DNA of 64,000 bases from Ovis canadensis (GCF_042477335.2 NC_091249.1:45492001-45556000); one strand, 5' to 3'. Shown: positions 12,123 to 24,690, counted from the stretch's first letter. Made by a program: numbers and translations. Notes: generated from the letters alone by a model not told the origin.

Positions 12123-12700
12123 ACTGGTTATGATTTATAAAGAGGAAACATTAAGAAAGCCTCAGACAGTTAAGCAATCTTCTTGGCTATATGACTTGTA
12201 ACTATGGAATTTCTATACTTAGTTAACATAAAGTGAAATGAAATTTGTCTTCCCTTGACCTAGGAGAAACTGTATTCTGTTTTGGATGCTGACCTTAATA
12301 ATACAGTGTTACTTAGAGCCATTCCTTATTAGGTTAATATAGCAGTGGAAATTTTGACTCAATAAATCAGCTCTGAGATTTTTAATAATCCTTAACTTTT
12401 TATCACTCCCAAACAGCAGATGTTGTAGAGGTCAACAGCACTGACTAGAATAGCACCTGCTTGATGCCAGCTCTCAAGAGGAAGCTTAAATAACAAACTT
12501 CACACTCTACTGTAATATCCAATCTTTATCAAGTCTCTCTACTGAAGCAAAGCTGTCTGCAGAGAGGTGTGAGGCTGAGTACAAGAAAAACAGAAAGTGC
12601 CAAGAAAGCTATGAGTTTCTTCACTGAAGACTCAATTGTTCCACATGATTTTTACCTAGGACAACTGGTGGAAGGTAGAACAGAGACAGAGGACTGGGTC
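12123..12700. other. Single-copy spacer
   Basis: No repeat or coding exon recognised. A frame at 12569-12838 runs from this spacer into the SINE that follows and is not a credible gene. Confidence 0.35.
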
Positions 12701-12712
12701 AGCAAGGAACAT

Positions 12713-12836
12713 GCTGCTAAGTCACTTCAGTTGTGTGCGACTCTGTGCGACCCTGTGGACTGCAGCCTACCAGGCTCCTCCGTCCATGGGATTTTCCAGG
12801 CAAGAGTACTGGAGTGGGTTGCCATTGCCTTCTCCT
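12713..12836 (-). mobile_element. Bov-A SINE monomer with perfect TSD
   Basis: One Bov-A unit on the reverse strand, very close to the typical sequence. The 12-base TSD agcaaggaacat is exact: 12701-12712 and 12837-12848. The short (CTG) remnant at its left is the 3' tail. The exact TSD and low divergence make it a recent insertion. Confidence 0.94.
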
Positions 12837-12848
12837 AGCAAGGAACAT

Positions 12849-13234
12849 AGATAGGGCTAATATCCATAACCCTTCTTTCAATCTTCTGTTTATAATTCTG
12901 CCACATTTCTATACTGAATGGGTAGCTTGAAAGGAAACAGACAAGCGAGGTTAGTTTGTGCAATGACATGACCTGCGTCAGTTTTATGAATATAAAATAG
13001 AGTAAAGAGCATGGGCTTTGGAGAAAGCTCTTAGTTGAAACTCCAAATATGTCATTAAGTACCTATTGGAGACTGGGCAAGAACACTGAATTTCCTATGC
13101 TCCAACTTTTTCATCATAGAATGATGGCAATCTATAGAGTTGAAGATTATGTGATAAAAATCTTAATATACATCCTGGATGAGTGTTAGCACTTGATAAT
13201 TATGTTGTAAAGGTGACACTGTGTTGAGCATTTT
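12849..13234. other. Single-copy spacer
   Basis: No feature recognised. It ends with the left TSD of the next BovB copy. Confidence 0.35.
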
Positions 13235-13249
13235 CACATAAGATGGTAT

Positions 13250-14482
13250 CAGTTCAGTTCAGTTCAGTGACTCAGTCATGTCCAACTCTGCGACCCCATG
13301 AATTGCAGCATGCCAGGCCTCCCTGTCCATCACCAAATCCTGGAGTTCACTCAAACTCACATCCATTGAGTCAGTGATGCCATCAAGCCATCTCATCCTC
13401 TGTTGTCCCCTTCTCCTCCTGCCCCCAATGCCTCCCAGCATCAGAGTCTTTTCCAATGAGTCAACTCTTCACATGAGGTGGCCAAATACTGGAGTTTCAG
13501 CTTTAGCATCAGTCCTTTCAAAAAACACCCAGGACTGCTCTCCTTTAGGATGGACTGGTTGGATCTCCTTGCAGTCCAAGGGACTCTCAAGAGTCTTCTC
13601 CAACACCACAGTTCAAAAGCATCAATTCTTTGGTGCTCAGCTTTCTTCACAATCCAACTCTCACATCCATACATGACCACTGGAAAAACCATAGCCTTGA
13701 CTAGACGGACCTCTGTTGGCAAAGTAATGTCTTTGCTTTTCAATATGCTATCTAGGTTGGTCATAACTTTCCTTCCAAGGAGTAAGTGTCTTTTAATTTC
13801 ATGGATGCAGTCACCATCTGCAGTGATTTTGGAGCCCTCAAAAATAAAGTCTGACACTGTTTCCACTGTTTCCCCATCTATTTCCCATGAAGTGATGGTT
13901 CTGAATGTTGAGCTTTAAGCCAACTTTTTCACTCTCCTCTTTCACTTTCATCAAGAGGTTTTTTAGTTCCTCTTCATTTTCTGCCATAAGGGTGGTGTCA
14001 TCTGCATATCTGAGATTACTGCTATTTCTCCTAGCAGTCTTGATTCCAGCTTGTGCTTCTTCCAGCCCAACATTTTTCATTATGTACTTTGCATATAAGT
14101 TAAATAAGCAGGGTGACAGTATACAGCCTTGACGTACTCCTTTTCCTATTTGGAACCAGTCTGTTGTTCCATGTCCAGTTCTAACTGTTGCTTCCTAACC
14201 GGCATATAGGTTTCTCAAGAGGCAAGTCAGGTGGTCTGGTATTCCCAACTCTTTCAGAATTTTCCATAGTTTATTGTGATCTGTACAGTCAAAGGCTTTG
14301 GCTTAGTCAATAAAGCAGAAATAGATATTTTTCTGGAACTCCCTTGCTTTTTCCATGATCCAGCCGATGTTGGCAATTTGATCTCTGGTTCTTCTGCCTT
14401 TTCTAAAACCAGTTTGAACATCTGGAAGTTCACCGTTCACCTATTGCTGAAGCCTGGCTTGGAGAATTTTGAGCATTATTTA
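13250..14482 (-). mobile_element. BovB LINE, 5'-truncated, with TSD
   Basis: Reverse-strand BovB from the 3' tail (complement of ACTGAACTGAACTGAA at 13252-13268) back into the middle of the RT. Frames 13441-13866 and 13838-14080 give the RT C-terminal region and the catalytic box RYADDTTLM, separated by a frameshift. The element stops near 14480. The flanks cacataagatggtat (13235-13249) and cacataaaatagtat (14483-14497) agree at 13 of 15 bases, a worn TSD. No functional protein remains. Confidence 0.92.
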
Positions 14483-14572
14483 CACATAAAATAGTATAAG
14501 AAATGATAAATCTAAATTAAATCAAAATGTCTGGTTTAACACAAAAAATCTGGTAAATCCTAACAGAGGACA

Positions 14573-15090
14573 CTTGCTACTTGGAAGAAAAGCTATGATA
14601 AACATAGAGAGCCTATTAAAAAGCAGAGGCATTACTTTGCCAACAAAGGTTCGTCTAGTCAAAGCTATGGTTCTTCCAGTAGTCATGCAAAGAAATGAGA
14701 GTTGAACCATCAAGAAGGCTGAGCCTCAAAGAATTGATATTTTTGAACTGTGGTGTTGGAGAAGACTCTCCAGAGTCCCTTGGACAGCAAGGAGATCCAA
14801 CCAGTCCATCCTAAAAGGAATCAGTCCTGAATACTCATTGGAAGGACTGATGCTGAAGCTCCAATACTTTGGTCACCTGATGTGAAAAGCCGATTCTTTG
14901 AAAAAGGCCCTGATGCTGGGAAAGATTGAAGGCAGGAGAAAAAGGGGATGACAGAGGATGAGATGGTTGGATGGCATCACCGACTAATGGACATGAATTT
15001 CAGCAAGCTCTGGGAGATGGTGAAGGACAGAGAAGCTTGGCAGGGTGCAGTCCATGGGGTAATAAAGAATTGGACACGACTGACTGACAA
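14573..15090 (+). mobile_element. BovB LINE, 5'-truncated, with TSD
   Basis: Forward BovB 3' portion starting at the stretch coding LLLGRKAM in other copies and ending with an unusual tail, 'gactgactgacaaaac'. It is flanked by an exact 11-base TSD, aacagaggaca, at 14562-14572 and 15091-15101. The frame has stops. The neighbouring reverse BovB ends less than 100 bases to the left, so the two insertions are independent. Confidence 0.92.
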
Positions 15091-15101
15091 AACAGAGGAC
15101 A

Positions 15102-15800
15102 TTAAAAGTAGCTGATTTACTTTCAGCACTTACTCTGTTTAAATATTTTCACATCCTGCTTAATTTTAAAGATGGAAGTCATTTTACTCAATTTCCTTTC
15201 TTTGTTCTCCTATATTAATCCAAAATGACAATTTTCATTTGCCTTTTACAATCTTATGAAAGAACGGCATTTCTAAAATTCTCTTGAAAATTGGCATTGT
15301 GCTACTTTGATGAATATGTTTCTGTTTTCATTTAAATGCACTTTAAAATAGGTGCTCTGAGAAATCAGATGCAAAATGTTTTATCTCTTATCTGGCAATG
15401 GCTGTGTTTTACTATCTTTGGTGCTAAAAACATCTCTTTCTGTGGAGATAAAAAGATATTTAGCATTTAATTGTCTCATATCACCTGTAGTTAAGTCTCT
15501 TTATGAGAGTTTGCAAAACAGGAAAAAGTAATGCTGAACAAGTTTTTAATCATCTAAATCACCACAGGAGTAGTTACTAACTAACAGATGATTTCCAAAT
15601 ATACATCTTTTAAAAGAGAAATCATTACTAAAGGCCTGGTGTTAAAACCAAAGATTTCTTAGGAATCTATTTTATTTTTATTTTACTTTATTTTTAAACT
15701 GTAATGAAAACAATTTTATTTGTATAATTTTTATCTGTATACCCATAATGAGTTACTACCTTAGTTTTGCTAAGAATAACTTCTAACAAAGGTGATACTA
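15102..15800. other. AT-rich single-copy sequence
   Basis: No coding frame or named repeat is supported. Confidence 0.35.
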
Positions 15801-16228
15801 TTTTATTCTTCCAATTCTATCAAGATGTAATTGACAAAGAGAACTGGATAAATTTAATGTATACAGCATAATGATTTGACTTACATATATCATTAAATGA
15901 TTAGCACAATAAGTTTGGTGAATATCCATTATCACATATAGACACAAAATTGTAAAAAAAAATAGAAAAAAGTTTTTTTTCTTTTGATGAGAACTCTTAG
16001 GATTTACTCTTTTAACAATTTTCATAAATAACTTAAAGCAGTGTTAATTATATTTATCATGTTGTACATTCAGTATAGTCGCTCAGTCGTGTCTGACTCT
16101 TTGCATTACAACCCTGGTATTACCTTATAAATGGAAGTTCGTATATTTTGACTGTCTTCACCTAATTCCCCCTTTCCTTAATCTTCATTCCTGGTAACCT
16201 AAAAATTAATCTCTTTTTCCATGACTTT
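15801..16228 (-). mobile_element. Old L1 3' UTR fragment
   Basis: The forward strand reads as the complement of an L1M-type 3' untranslated region: 'gatgtaattgac', 'gtatacagcataatgatttg', 'gttgtacattcag', 'aaatggaagttcgtat', 'cctggtaacc'. The same segment recurs at 18890-19130, so two related L1 3' ends flank the CRTC2 pseudogene. Strongly diverged and noncoding. Confidence 0.75.
16074..16104 (-). mobile_element. Very short BovB or Bov-A 3' stub inside L1
   Basis: 'gtcgctcagtcgtgtctgac' followed by 'tctttgca' is exactly the complement of the last ~28 bases of BovB/Bov-A. It interrupts the L1 sequence between 'gttgtacattcag' and 'ttacaaccctgg', where related L1 copies have none. This looks like an extremely 5'-truncated insertion. 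Confidence 0.6.
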
Positions 16229-18865
16229 TTGTTTTTTTTAATTTTTAATAAGATTTTCTATTAACATACATTTAATAAAAAATAATATCTACTCTGGCTC
16301 TCTTCTCCATTGTAAGGGGAAGAGTCATGTGGAGGGGCTGGCACTCTGCCCACCCCTAGGCATCCGGACAAGCCCTGCTTCCAAGGCTCCCCTCTACCTG
16401 CCACTTTCCAACAGGCTGTGACTTCCAGACAGATGGTTCAAAGTTACAAGTGCTTTAGGCCCTCCCTTGAGCTCCCCCAGCCCCCCGCCTTGGGCAGAAT
16501 TCAGGGGCCACCTGGGAAAAAAAAACCCTTGCCTTTTCTTATTCTTGGGAAACTTCATTCATGTCAGAAAGAGGATCTGGGGACAGAGAGTGACATCTCT
16601 ACTGGCTAGGGGGAATGGAGGAAAGGAACAATGATGAGGGACAGGGCCGAGAAGAGGGATGGCGCTGAGCTGGCCTCACTGCAGCCGGTCACTGCGGAAC
16701 AAGTCCTCCATAGCCAGGTCAGGCAGCAAGGTGCAGGGGTTGCTCAGCATGCTGAGCCCCTCCAGGCCCAGTGGCTCCATGTGCAGCTCCTCCTCCAGCC
16801 CCAGTCCCAGCCCTAGCCCCAGCCCAGCTGCTGACACCTCAAAGCCCAGCACTCAGGCCAGGGCTGCTGCAAACTCCTTGTGGAAGCCTGGGGAGGCGTC
16901 TCCTGTGAGGATGATGTTAGGCCCTGAGCCATAGTGAGAACAGTGGGTTACATTCTAGTGGCTGAGGGCATGAGGGTCCTGGGGCCCACTCACTGTCCTC
17001 TCACCCCCTAACAATCCAGGCCCTTTGGAAAAGCCAGGGAGATCCAGCACCAGCTGGTCAATGGGTTCTTCATGCTGAACTGCCCCAGGTTCCCGAGGCT
17101 GAAGTCACTCATTGATCGGTGGTAAGACTGTTGTCCATGCTCACTGGGGCTGGCTGAGTACAGTGTCCATTACTGTAGCTGCCTGCCCAGGGGCTGACAC
17201 CCTGAGAGCTGCACCAAGCAGGCGTGAGAGGGCAGCCCTGGCTCCTGCAGGGGCTTTGGGGTAGGTGGCTGAATGGGCAGAATGAAACCTTGGGGGCTGT
17301 AGTGGATATTGTGGGCAGCTTAATGGTATCCAGGGGGACGCCCTGAGTGATGGAAGACAAAGTGGGTGACATTGTTGGCAAAAACTGTTTGGGCAGTTGC
17401 TGTTGGGACCTTCTGGCATTGGCTGGGCCAGCAAACTATGGGGACTGAGGGGCACATAGCGGTGTGGGGGAAGGCCCTAGGGGCAGAAGCTGAGTAAGGC
17501 AGAGGTAGAGGTGGGGGGTTGGCGGGGAGGGCAGAACCAGAGATGAAGCAGAAGAGGAGGAAGAGGAGGAGGAGAGGGTGGGGGCACTGAGCGAGGGGTG
17601 ACCCAGGGAGGTGGTGGGCAGTACCTGGTGGGCCAAGAAGGCAGCAAGCAGTTATGAGGGGTGACTGTGGGAGCCCTAGAGCTGGGGCTGAGGACTTCTC
17701 AGGGAAGCCTGGAGGTTGGGATTGCTTAGGGAGGATGGCAAGGATGGGTGGCTGAGAGGTGAATGATGTCCTGGTACACCATAGCCCAGACCCCCACTGA
17801 TGCCCAGATGGGTCATGGTGTGGGCCAAACTGGAGGGACTGTTGCCCCCACTCAGGCTGAGATAGGCTGTCTCCTCTGGGTCCATGAGGTGGGCAGTGGT
17901 GGAGGAAAGTGCAGGGTGATGAAGTCAGGTAGGGAGCCACCTGTGTTCATGGCAGGTAGGAGGACAGGCACAGTAGCAGGCTGGTCAGGAGACAGGGAGA
18001 TGTTAACTCGAGAGACTTCACAGGACTGAAGTCGGGAGGAGGATGAGGACAGCTTCTTAGCATCCCATGGTTTCAGCAAGTGCTTACCGTTCAGCAAGTG
18101 CTTACCGTTTAGCAAGTTCTCCTCAATAGAAGGGACTTTGGAGCCCATCTCGCCATCCAGAAAACCTTCATGGCTGATTGGCAGGACCCTGGTGGGTGCA
18201 GGGCCTGGATAAGTGTCCAGAGGGCTGGGGTACATCGTGCTTGTGTGAAGGACAGTGTCAGAGCTTGTTCTCTTAAGTGCAGATGGTAGTTGAAACAACT
18301 GCCCCTTCTCTGCAGGGAAATTGCTCCAGAGCATTGTCCTCCACTAACTGGACTCTGGAGAAAGAGATGAATAGGACAATAGGGAGAGCTGTCAATGTGG
18401 TGAGGGTAGCGGTGAAGTGGGGATACCATTCTTCGGGGATCTCCCTGCAACTGTTCTCCCAGCCAGTGGTGCCGAGTGCTCTGAGATGAATCCAGAGGGG
18501 AGTGGAAGGGACCCTGGAACTCAGCCAGGCCACAGCCAATCTGGTTCACGTTGGGCAGAGAGCCACCATAGTGGGAGCTCCTTGTGTATGCCAGCTGCAG
18601 TTTTTGGGCCTGCAACTGGGTGGAGCTGATGTCCATCATCACCTCCTTGAAGGCCACCGTCTCCTCGGCCTGACACTACTTCTGCAGTGCGATCTTCTCA
18701 CTAAACTTAAGTGGATTGGAAGCTGAGGCTGTGGCCGAACCGGCTCATTCGCTCCAGACGTCACCATCTTTCTCGCCCTTCACTCCCCGCCACCCTCCCA
18801 ATACAAGCCTCCACCTCCGCCATGGGTCCCAGCCCGGCTCTTCCAGCCATAGCCGTCACCACCTC
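16229..18865 (-). pseudogene. CRTC2: Processed pseudogene of CRTC2 (CREB-regulated transcription coactivator 2)
   Basis: Reverse-strand, intronless copy of almost the whole CRTC2 mRNA. The parent protein is a cytoplasm-to-nucleus coactivator that binds CREB and is held by 14-3-3 when phosphorylated by SIK kinases. Recognised parts in order: 5' UTR (18768-18865), start codon at 18765-18767, EEVMMDI-like N-terminal coiled-coil region, [18 protein letters not shown] (near 18560), the SIK/14-3-3 site RTSSD (near 18255), [56 protein letters not shown] near the C-terminal activation domain, and the final FRSDRLQ with stop at 16676-16678. The coding span is about 2.09 kb, close to the parent length of about 690 codons. 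It is dead: an early one-base deletion near 18745, a Gln-to-stop change at 18676-18678 and several later frame changes. An A-rich tail appears as T-rich 16229-16246, after ATTAAA-type signals. All short frames on both strands here are fragments or shadows. Confidence 0.93.
18074..18109 (-). repeat. 18-base tandem duplication in CRTC2 pseudogene
   Basis: The unit cagcaagtgcttaccgtt is exactly repeated at 18074-18091 and 18092-18109. In the translated frame it doubles LLNGKH just before LLKPWDAKK. The parent protein, as I recall it, has a single copy, so this is probably an in-frame duplication in the pseudogene. Confidence 0.85.
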
Positions 18866-19318
18866 TGAAATTTTTCTTTCTTTCTTCTGAAGTATAATTG
18901 ACCTACAACACTAAGTTATCTCCTAGTTACCATGTATTAATCTGATAATTCTAGCTATACAAAATGAGCACCATGATAAGTCTAGTCATAGTTTCTCAAC
19001 ATACAAAGAAACTATATTTACTATATTCCCCATATTGTACATTTCATACCTATGACTACTAATTGAAATTTCATACTTCCTAATCTGCCTATTTCTCTCC
19101 CCACCACCCCTGCTCTCTGGCAATCACCTATTTGTTCTCTGTATCTGTTTCTGTTTAGTTATGTTTGTTCATTTATTTTGGGTTTTAGATGCCACATACA
19201 AGTAAAATCGTGCACTATTTGGCTTTGTCTGACATTTCACTTTGCATAATACTGTCAGTCCATCCATATTGTTGCAAATGGCAAGATTTCATATGGCTGA
19301 GTACTATGCTACTGTATA

Positions 19319-19349
<31 letters not shown>

Positions 19350-22320
19350 CTTCTTTATACATTCATCTGCACTTAGGGTGCTTCCATATTTTGACTATTA
19401 TAAATAATGGTGCTATGAACATTGGTGTATGCATGTTTTGAATTAGGTAATTTTTTAAATTCAGATACATACACAGAAGTGGAATTGGTGAATCACATGG
19501 TAGTTTATCTTTTCAGTTTTTTTGAGGAAACTATAAGGTTTGCTGTAGTGATTGCACCAATTTACATTACCATCAATAGCATACAAGTGTTCCTTTTTTT
19601 GTCATATCCTCCTCAACATTTGTTATTTTTGGTTTTTGATGATAGTCATTCTGAGAAGGGGGAGAAGATAATTCATTTTGATTTTGGTTTGCTGATTTTG
19701 ATTTGATGATTACTGATATCACGCATCTTTCCATGTGCCTGTTGGTTATCTGTATGTCTTCTTTGGGAAAATGTCTATTCATTTGTTCTATCATTTTTTA
19801 ATTGGGTCATATGTTTGTATGTTTGACTTGTATGAGCTACTTAAATATGATAGATTAACTCCTTATTGGTCATGTCATTTACAATTAATTTTCATTCAGT
19901 AGATTGCCTTTTCATTTTGTTGATGGCTTATTTTGCTATGCAAACGCCTTTAAGTTAAATTAGGTCACATTTGTTTATTTTTGCTTTTATTTCTTATGCC
20001 ATAGGAGATAGATCCAAACAAAAAGGCTATGATTTATGTCCAAGAGTTTTCTGCCTATGTTCTGGGCTGGGAGTTTTATGGCATCTTATATTTAGAACTT
20101 TAATTGTCAGTTTATTTTTGTATATAGTATGAGAAAATGTTCTAATGTCATTCTTTTACATATAGGTTTCCAGTTTTCTGAGCACAGTTTAAAAAAACTG
20201 TCTTTTCTTCATTGTGGATTCTTGCCTTTTTTTATTGTAGATTAATTGACCATAAGTACATAGATTTATTTCTGGACTCTCCATTCTGTTCCGTTGATTA
20301 AATGTCTGATTTTGTACCAATACCACACTGTTTTTTATTACTATAGCTTTGTAGTACAGTCTGAAGTCAGGGAACCTGATTCTTCCAGCGATGTTCTTTC
20401 TCAAGAATTTTTTGGTCTGTGGGATATTTTTTGCTTCCACTTAAGTTTTAAAATTATTTGTTTTAGTTCTCTGGAAAATATCACTGTTATTTTGATTAGA
20501 GCTGCATTGAATCTCTAGATTGCCTTGGATAGTATTCTCATTTTAACAATATTAGTTATTCTAATCCATGAGCACATATATTGTTTCATATGTATGTGTT
20601 ATTTTCAAGTACTTTCATCAGTGTCTTTTAATTTTCCAAGTATGGATTTTTTTATCACTTTAATTAAACTTATTCCAAGGTATTTTAATTCTTTTGATAT
20701 AATTATATATAATATTTTTAAAATTTCTTGTTCTGCTATTTTACTTTAATATATATTCAGTAAATACATGACAGATTTCTACATATTAATTTTGCATCCT
20801 GTAATTTTACTGAAGTCATTGATGAGTTTTTATACATTTGTAGGGTTTAAGAGGATCTTTTTATAGTATCATATCACCTGCAAACAGTGACACTTATATT
20901 TCTCCTTTCCAATTTGGGTTATTTCTTTTTCTTGTCTGACCACTGTGACTCAATTCAGTGCAGTTCAGCCACTCAGTCATGTCTGACTTTTTGCAACCCC
21001 ATGGACTGCAGCATGCCAGGCTTCCCTGGCAATCACCAACTCTCAGAGCTTGCTCAAACTCATGTCCATCGAGTCGGAGATGCCATCCAACTATCTCATC
21101 CTCTGTCGTCCCCTTCTCCTCCTGCCTTCAGTCTTTCCCAGCATCAGAGTCTTTTCCAGTGAGTCAGTTCTTCACATCAGGTGGCTGAAGTATTGGAGTT
21201 CCAGGTTCAGCATCAGTCCTTCCGATGAATATTCAGGACTGATTTCCCCTAGGATGGACTGGTTGGATCTCCTTGCAGTCCAAGGGACTCTCAAGAGTCT
21301 TCTCCAACAACACTGATCCAAAGCATAAATTCTTCAACACTCATGGGTGCTTTCTTTATAGTCCAATTCTCACATCCATACATGATTGTTGGAAAAATCA
21401 TAGCTTTGATTAGAGGGACCTTTATTGGCAAAGTAATGTCTCTGCTTTTTGTAATGCTGTCTATGTTGGCCATAGCTTTTCTTCCAAGGAGCAAGTGTCT
21501 TTTAATTTCATGGCTGCAGTAACCATCTGAAGTGATTTTAGAGCCCAAGAAAATAACTGTTTCCATGTTTCCCCATCTATTTGCTATGAAGTGATGGGAC
21601 CAGATGCCATGATCTTCGTTTTCTAAATGTTGAGTTTTAAGCCAACTTTTTCATCAAAAAACCAAGAGAATTCCAGAAAAACATCTACTTCTGCTGTGGC
21701 TAGGACTTCCAATACTCTGTTGAAGAAAAGTGGCAAGATAGGCATCGGTGTCTAGATCCTGGTTTTATAGGAAATGCTTCCAGCTTTTCAGTTTTGAGTA
21801 TGGTGATAGCTCTGGGCATATTGCAATGTTCTATATAATCTTGAGGCATATTCTGTTTGTACTGACTTTATTTTTTTAATCACAAATGGATGTTGAATTT
21901 TGTCAAAAACATTTCATATTTATTGAGATGATTGTATTTGTTTTATTCTTCAACTTGTTAATGTCTTTTATTACATTGATTGATTTTTGCTTATGGAGCT
22001 ATCCTTGCATTTCTGGTATGAATCCATTTGATCAAGGTGTATGATCCTTTTAAAGTATCTTTGAATTTGGCATGGTGATATTTTTTTGAAGATTTTTACA
22101 CTTATGTTTCTCAGTGATAGTGGCCTGCAACTTCCTTTAGTTTTTATATCTTTGGTTTGGTATCATAGAAATGCTGACCCTGTACAATGAGTTATGAAGC
22201 ATTTGTTCCTATACAGTTTTTGGAATAGTTAGAGAAGTATTGGCATTAACTCTTTGATAAATGTTTGGTAGAATTCACTTGTGAAGTTACCTGGTCTTGG
22301 AGTTTTTGATAGTTGGGAAT
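18866..22320 (-). mobile_element. Old L1 LINE, long, interrupted by BovB
   Basis: Reverse-strand L1: 3' UTR at 18880-19200 ('gaagtataattgacctacaac' order), then ORF2 C-terminal to reverse-transcriptase sequence running leftward in the protein up to about 22320. After 20946 it is interrupted by a BovB and resumes at about 21696 with 'tggctaggacttccaatactc', the normal L1 continuation. A (TG)n(TA)n microsatellite lies at 19318-19350. Frames are thoroughly broken. Its 5' limit is near 22320, where another BovB sits. Confidence 0.8.
20947..21696. mobile_element. BovB LINE with 5' inversion, inserted in L1
   Basis: Bases 20947-21655 read as reverse-strand BovB from the 3' tail to the LNIQKTK region of the RT. 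Directly after, bases about 21660-21695 ('aaaccaagagaattccag' then 'aaaaacatctacttctgct') read as forward-strand BovB from further upstream in the RT. The old L1 resumes at once afterwards. The arrangement is a 5'-inverted insertion with internal deletion between the arms. No convincing TSD is visible. Confidence 0.75.
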
Positions 22321-23152
22321 TTTTTTTATCCTGGGCTGGATGAAGCACAAGCTGCAATCAAGATTGGTGGGAGAAATATCAATAAACTCAGATATGCCGA
22401 TGACACCACTCGTATGGTAGAAAGCAGAAAGGAACTGAAGAGCTTCTTGATGAAAGTGAAAGAAGAGAGTGAAAAGTTGGCTTGCAACTCAACATTCAGA
22501 AAACTAAGATCATGGCATCTGGTCCCATCACTTCATGGCAAATAGATGGGGAAATAGTGACTGACTTTACTTTCTTGGGCTCCAAAATCACTGCAGATGG
22601 TAACAGCAGCCATGAAATTAAAAGACACTTGCTCCTTGGAAGAAAAGCTATGACCAACCTAGATAACATATTAAAAAGCAGAGACATTACCTTCCCACAA
22701 ATGTCCATCTAGCCAAAGCTATGGTTTTCCAGTAATCATCTATGGATGTGAGAGTTGGACTATAAAGAAAGCTGAGTGCCAAAGAATTGATGCTTTTGAA
22801 CTGTGGTGTTGGAGAAGACTGTTGAGAGTCCCTTGGACTGCAAGGAGATCCAACCAGTCCATCCTAGGGGAAATCAGTCCTGGATATTCATTGGGAGGAC
22901 TGATGCTCAAGCTGAAACTCCAATACTTTGGCCACCTGATGCGAAGAACTGATTCATTGGAAAAGACCCTGTTGCTGGGAAAGATTGAAGGCAGGAAGAG
23001 AAGGGAATGACAGAGGATGAGATGACTGGATGGTATCACCGACTCAGTGGACATGAGTTTGAGCAAGGTCCGAGAGTTGGTGATGGACAGGGAAGCCTGG
23101 CGTGCTGCAGTCCATGGGATTGCAAAGGGTCAGACAGGACTGAGCAATTGAA
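22321..23152 (+). mobile_element. BovB LINE, 5'-truncated
   Basis: Forward BovB beginning at the stretch GLDEAQAAIKIGGRNINKLRYADD, with the catalytic YADD intact near 22393-22404, then the RT C-terminal end and the 3' tail 'gcaattgaactgaac' near 23140. Frame changes and stops occur after about 22480. It sits at the 5' limit of the old L1. No clear TSD. Confidence 0.9.
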
Positions 23153-23692
23153 CTGAACTTGGGACCATGCTCTATCTTGATGCTTTCTTTCAGACTATTC
23201 ACTGATTTCTTTGTTAATATTTTGGCTTCTTTCTCTTTTTGCTCATTGATAATAGTTCCTTCATGCTCTCTATCTTACTGACATTATAATTTAAAAATAA
23301 AGTGTCTTTGGAATGATTTTCTAATAAAACATTCTCTGACGAATTTACTTCAATTACATTTTGTAACTTTTGGACCTTTGACTGTAGCTTTTATCTTCTT
23401 TTTTTTTTTTTTTTTGACAAAATCCATCAAATTTTGTTGAAAAGAAGACAAACCTATTTTTTTAATTCATAGATTTTTAGTCTGATAAAAACTTGAAGAT
23501 AATATTTTTAAACTTTGTATATAATACAAGTACAAAGTAAATTAGTTTTAGAGTTGAAGAGATGATTGTTGACAAACTTGAAGGAGATTCCAAACACTTT
23601 AATTTCTCTGAAAAAGAGGCAAAGTTTTCTTGCCTTTTGCTTTTCCTGTACTACAGTTTCTTAATTTTTAAAATTTTTACATACGCCTAAAA
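23153..23692. other. AT-rich spacer, possible L1 remainder
   Basis: T-rich DNA with a T-run at about 23399-23416. It could be a further worn part of the preceding L1, but I cannot show this. No gene seen. Confidence 0.3.
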
Positions 23693-23699
23693 TTTCTAG

Positions 23700-23904
23700 G
23701 GGCTTCCCTGTTGGCTCAGATGGTAAAGTATCCGCCTGCAATGTAGGAGACATGGGTTCAATCCCTGGGTTAGGAAGATCCCCTGGAGAAGGGAATGGCT
23801 ACACACTCCACTACTCTTGCCTGGAGAATCTGATTGACAAAAGAGCCTGGAGAGCTACAGTGCATGAGCTCACAAGGAGCTAGACATGACTGAGTGATTA
23901 ACAC
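23700..23904 (+). mobile_element. Bov-tA SINE
   Basis: tRNA-like head 'ggcttccctgttggctcag', box B 'gggttcaatcc' near 23755, Bov-A body to 'catgactgagtgattaac'. Short repeat tttctag at 23693-23699 and 23905-23911 may be its TSD. Confidence 0.9.
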
Positions 23905-23917
23905 TTTCTAGCCATAA

Positions 23918-24690
<773 letters not shown>

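Noticed and set aside
13478..13918. A 146-codon forward frame as a gene
   Set aside because: It is the antisense of the reverse-strand BovB RT at 13250-14482.
16418..16934. Forward frames over the CRTC2 region
   Set aside because: Antisense shadows of the pseudogene; no independent signal.
17320..17940. A 206-codon proline-rich reverse frame as a new protein
   Set aside because: It is an alternate frame of the proline/serine-rich middle part of the CRTC2 pseudogene.
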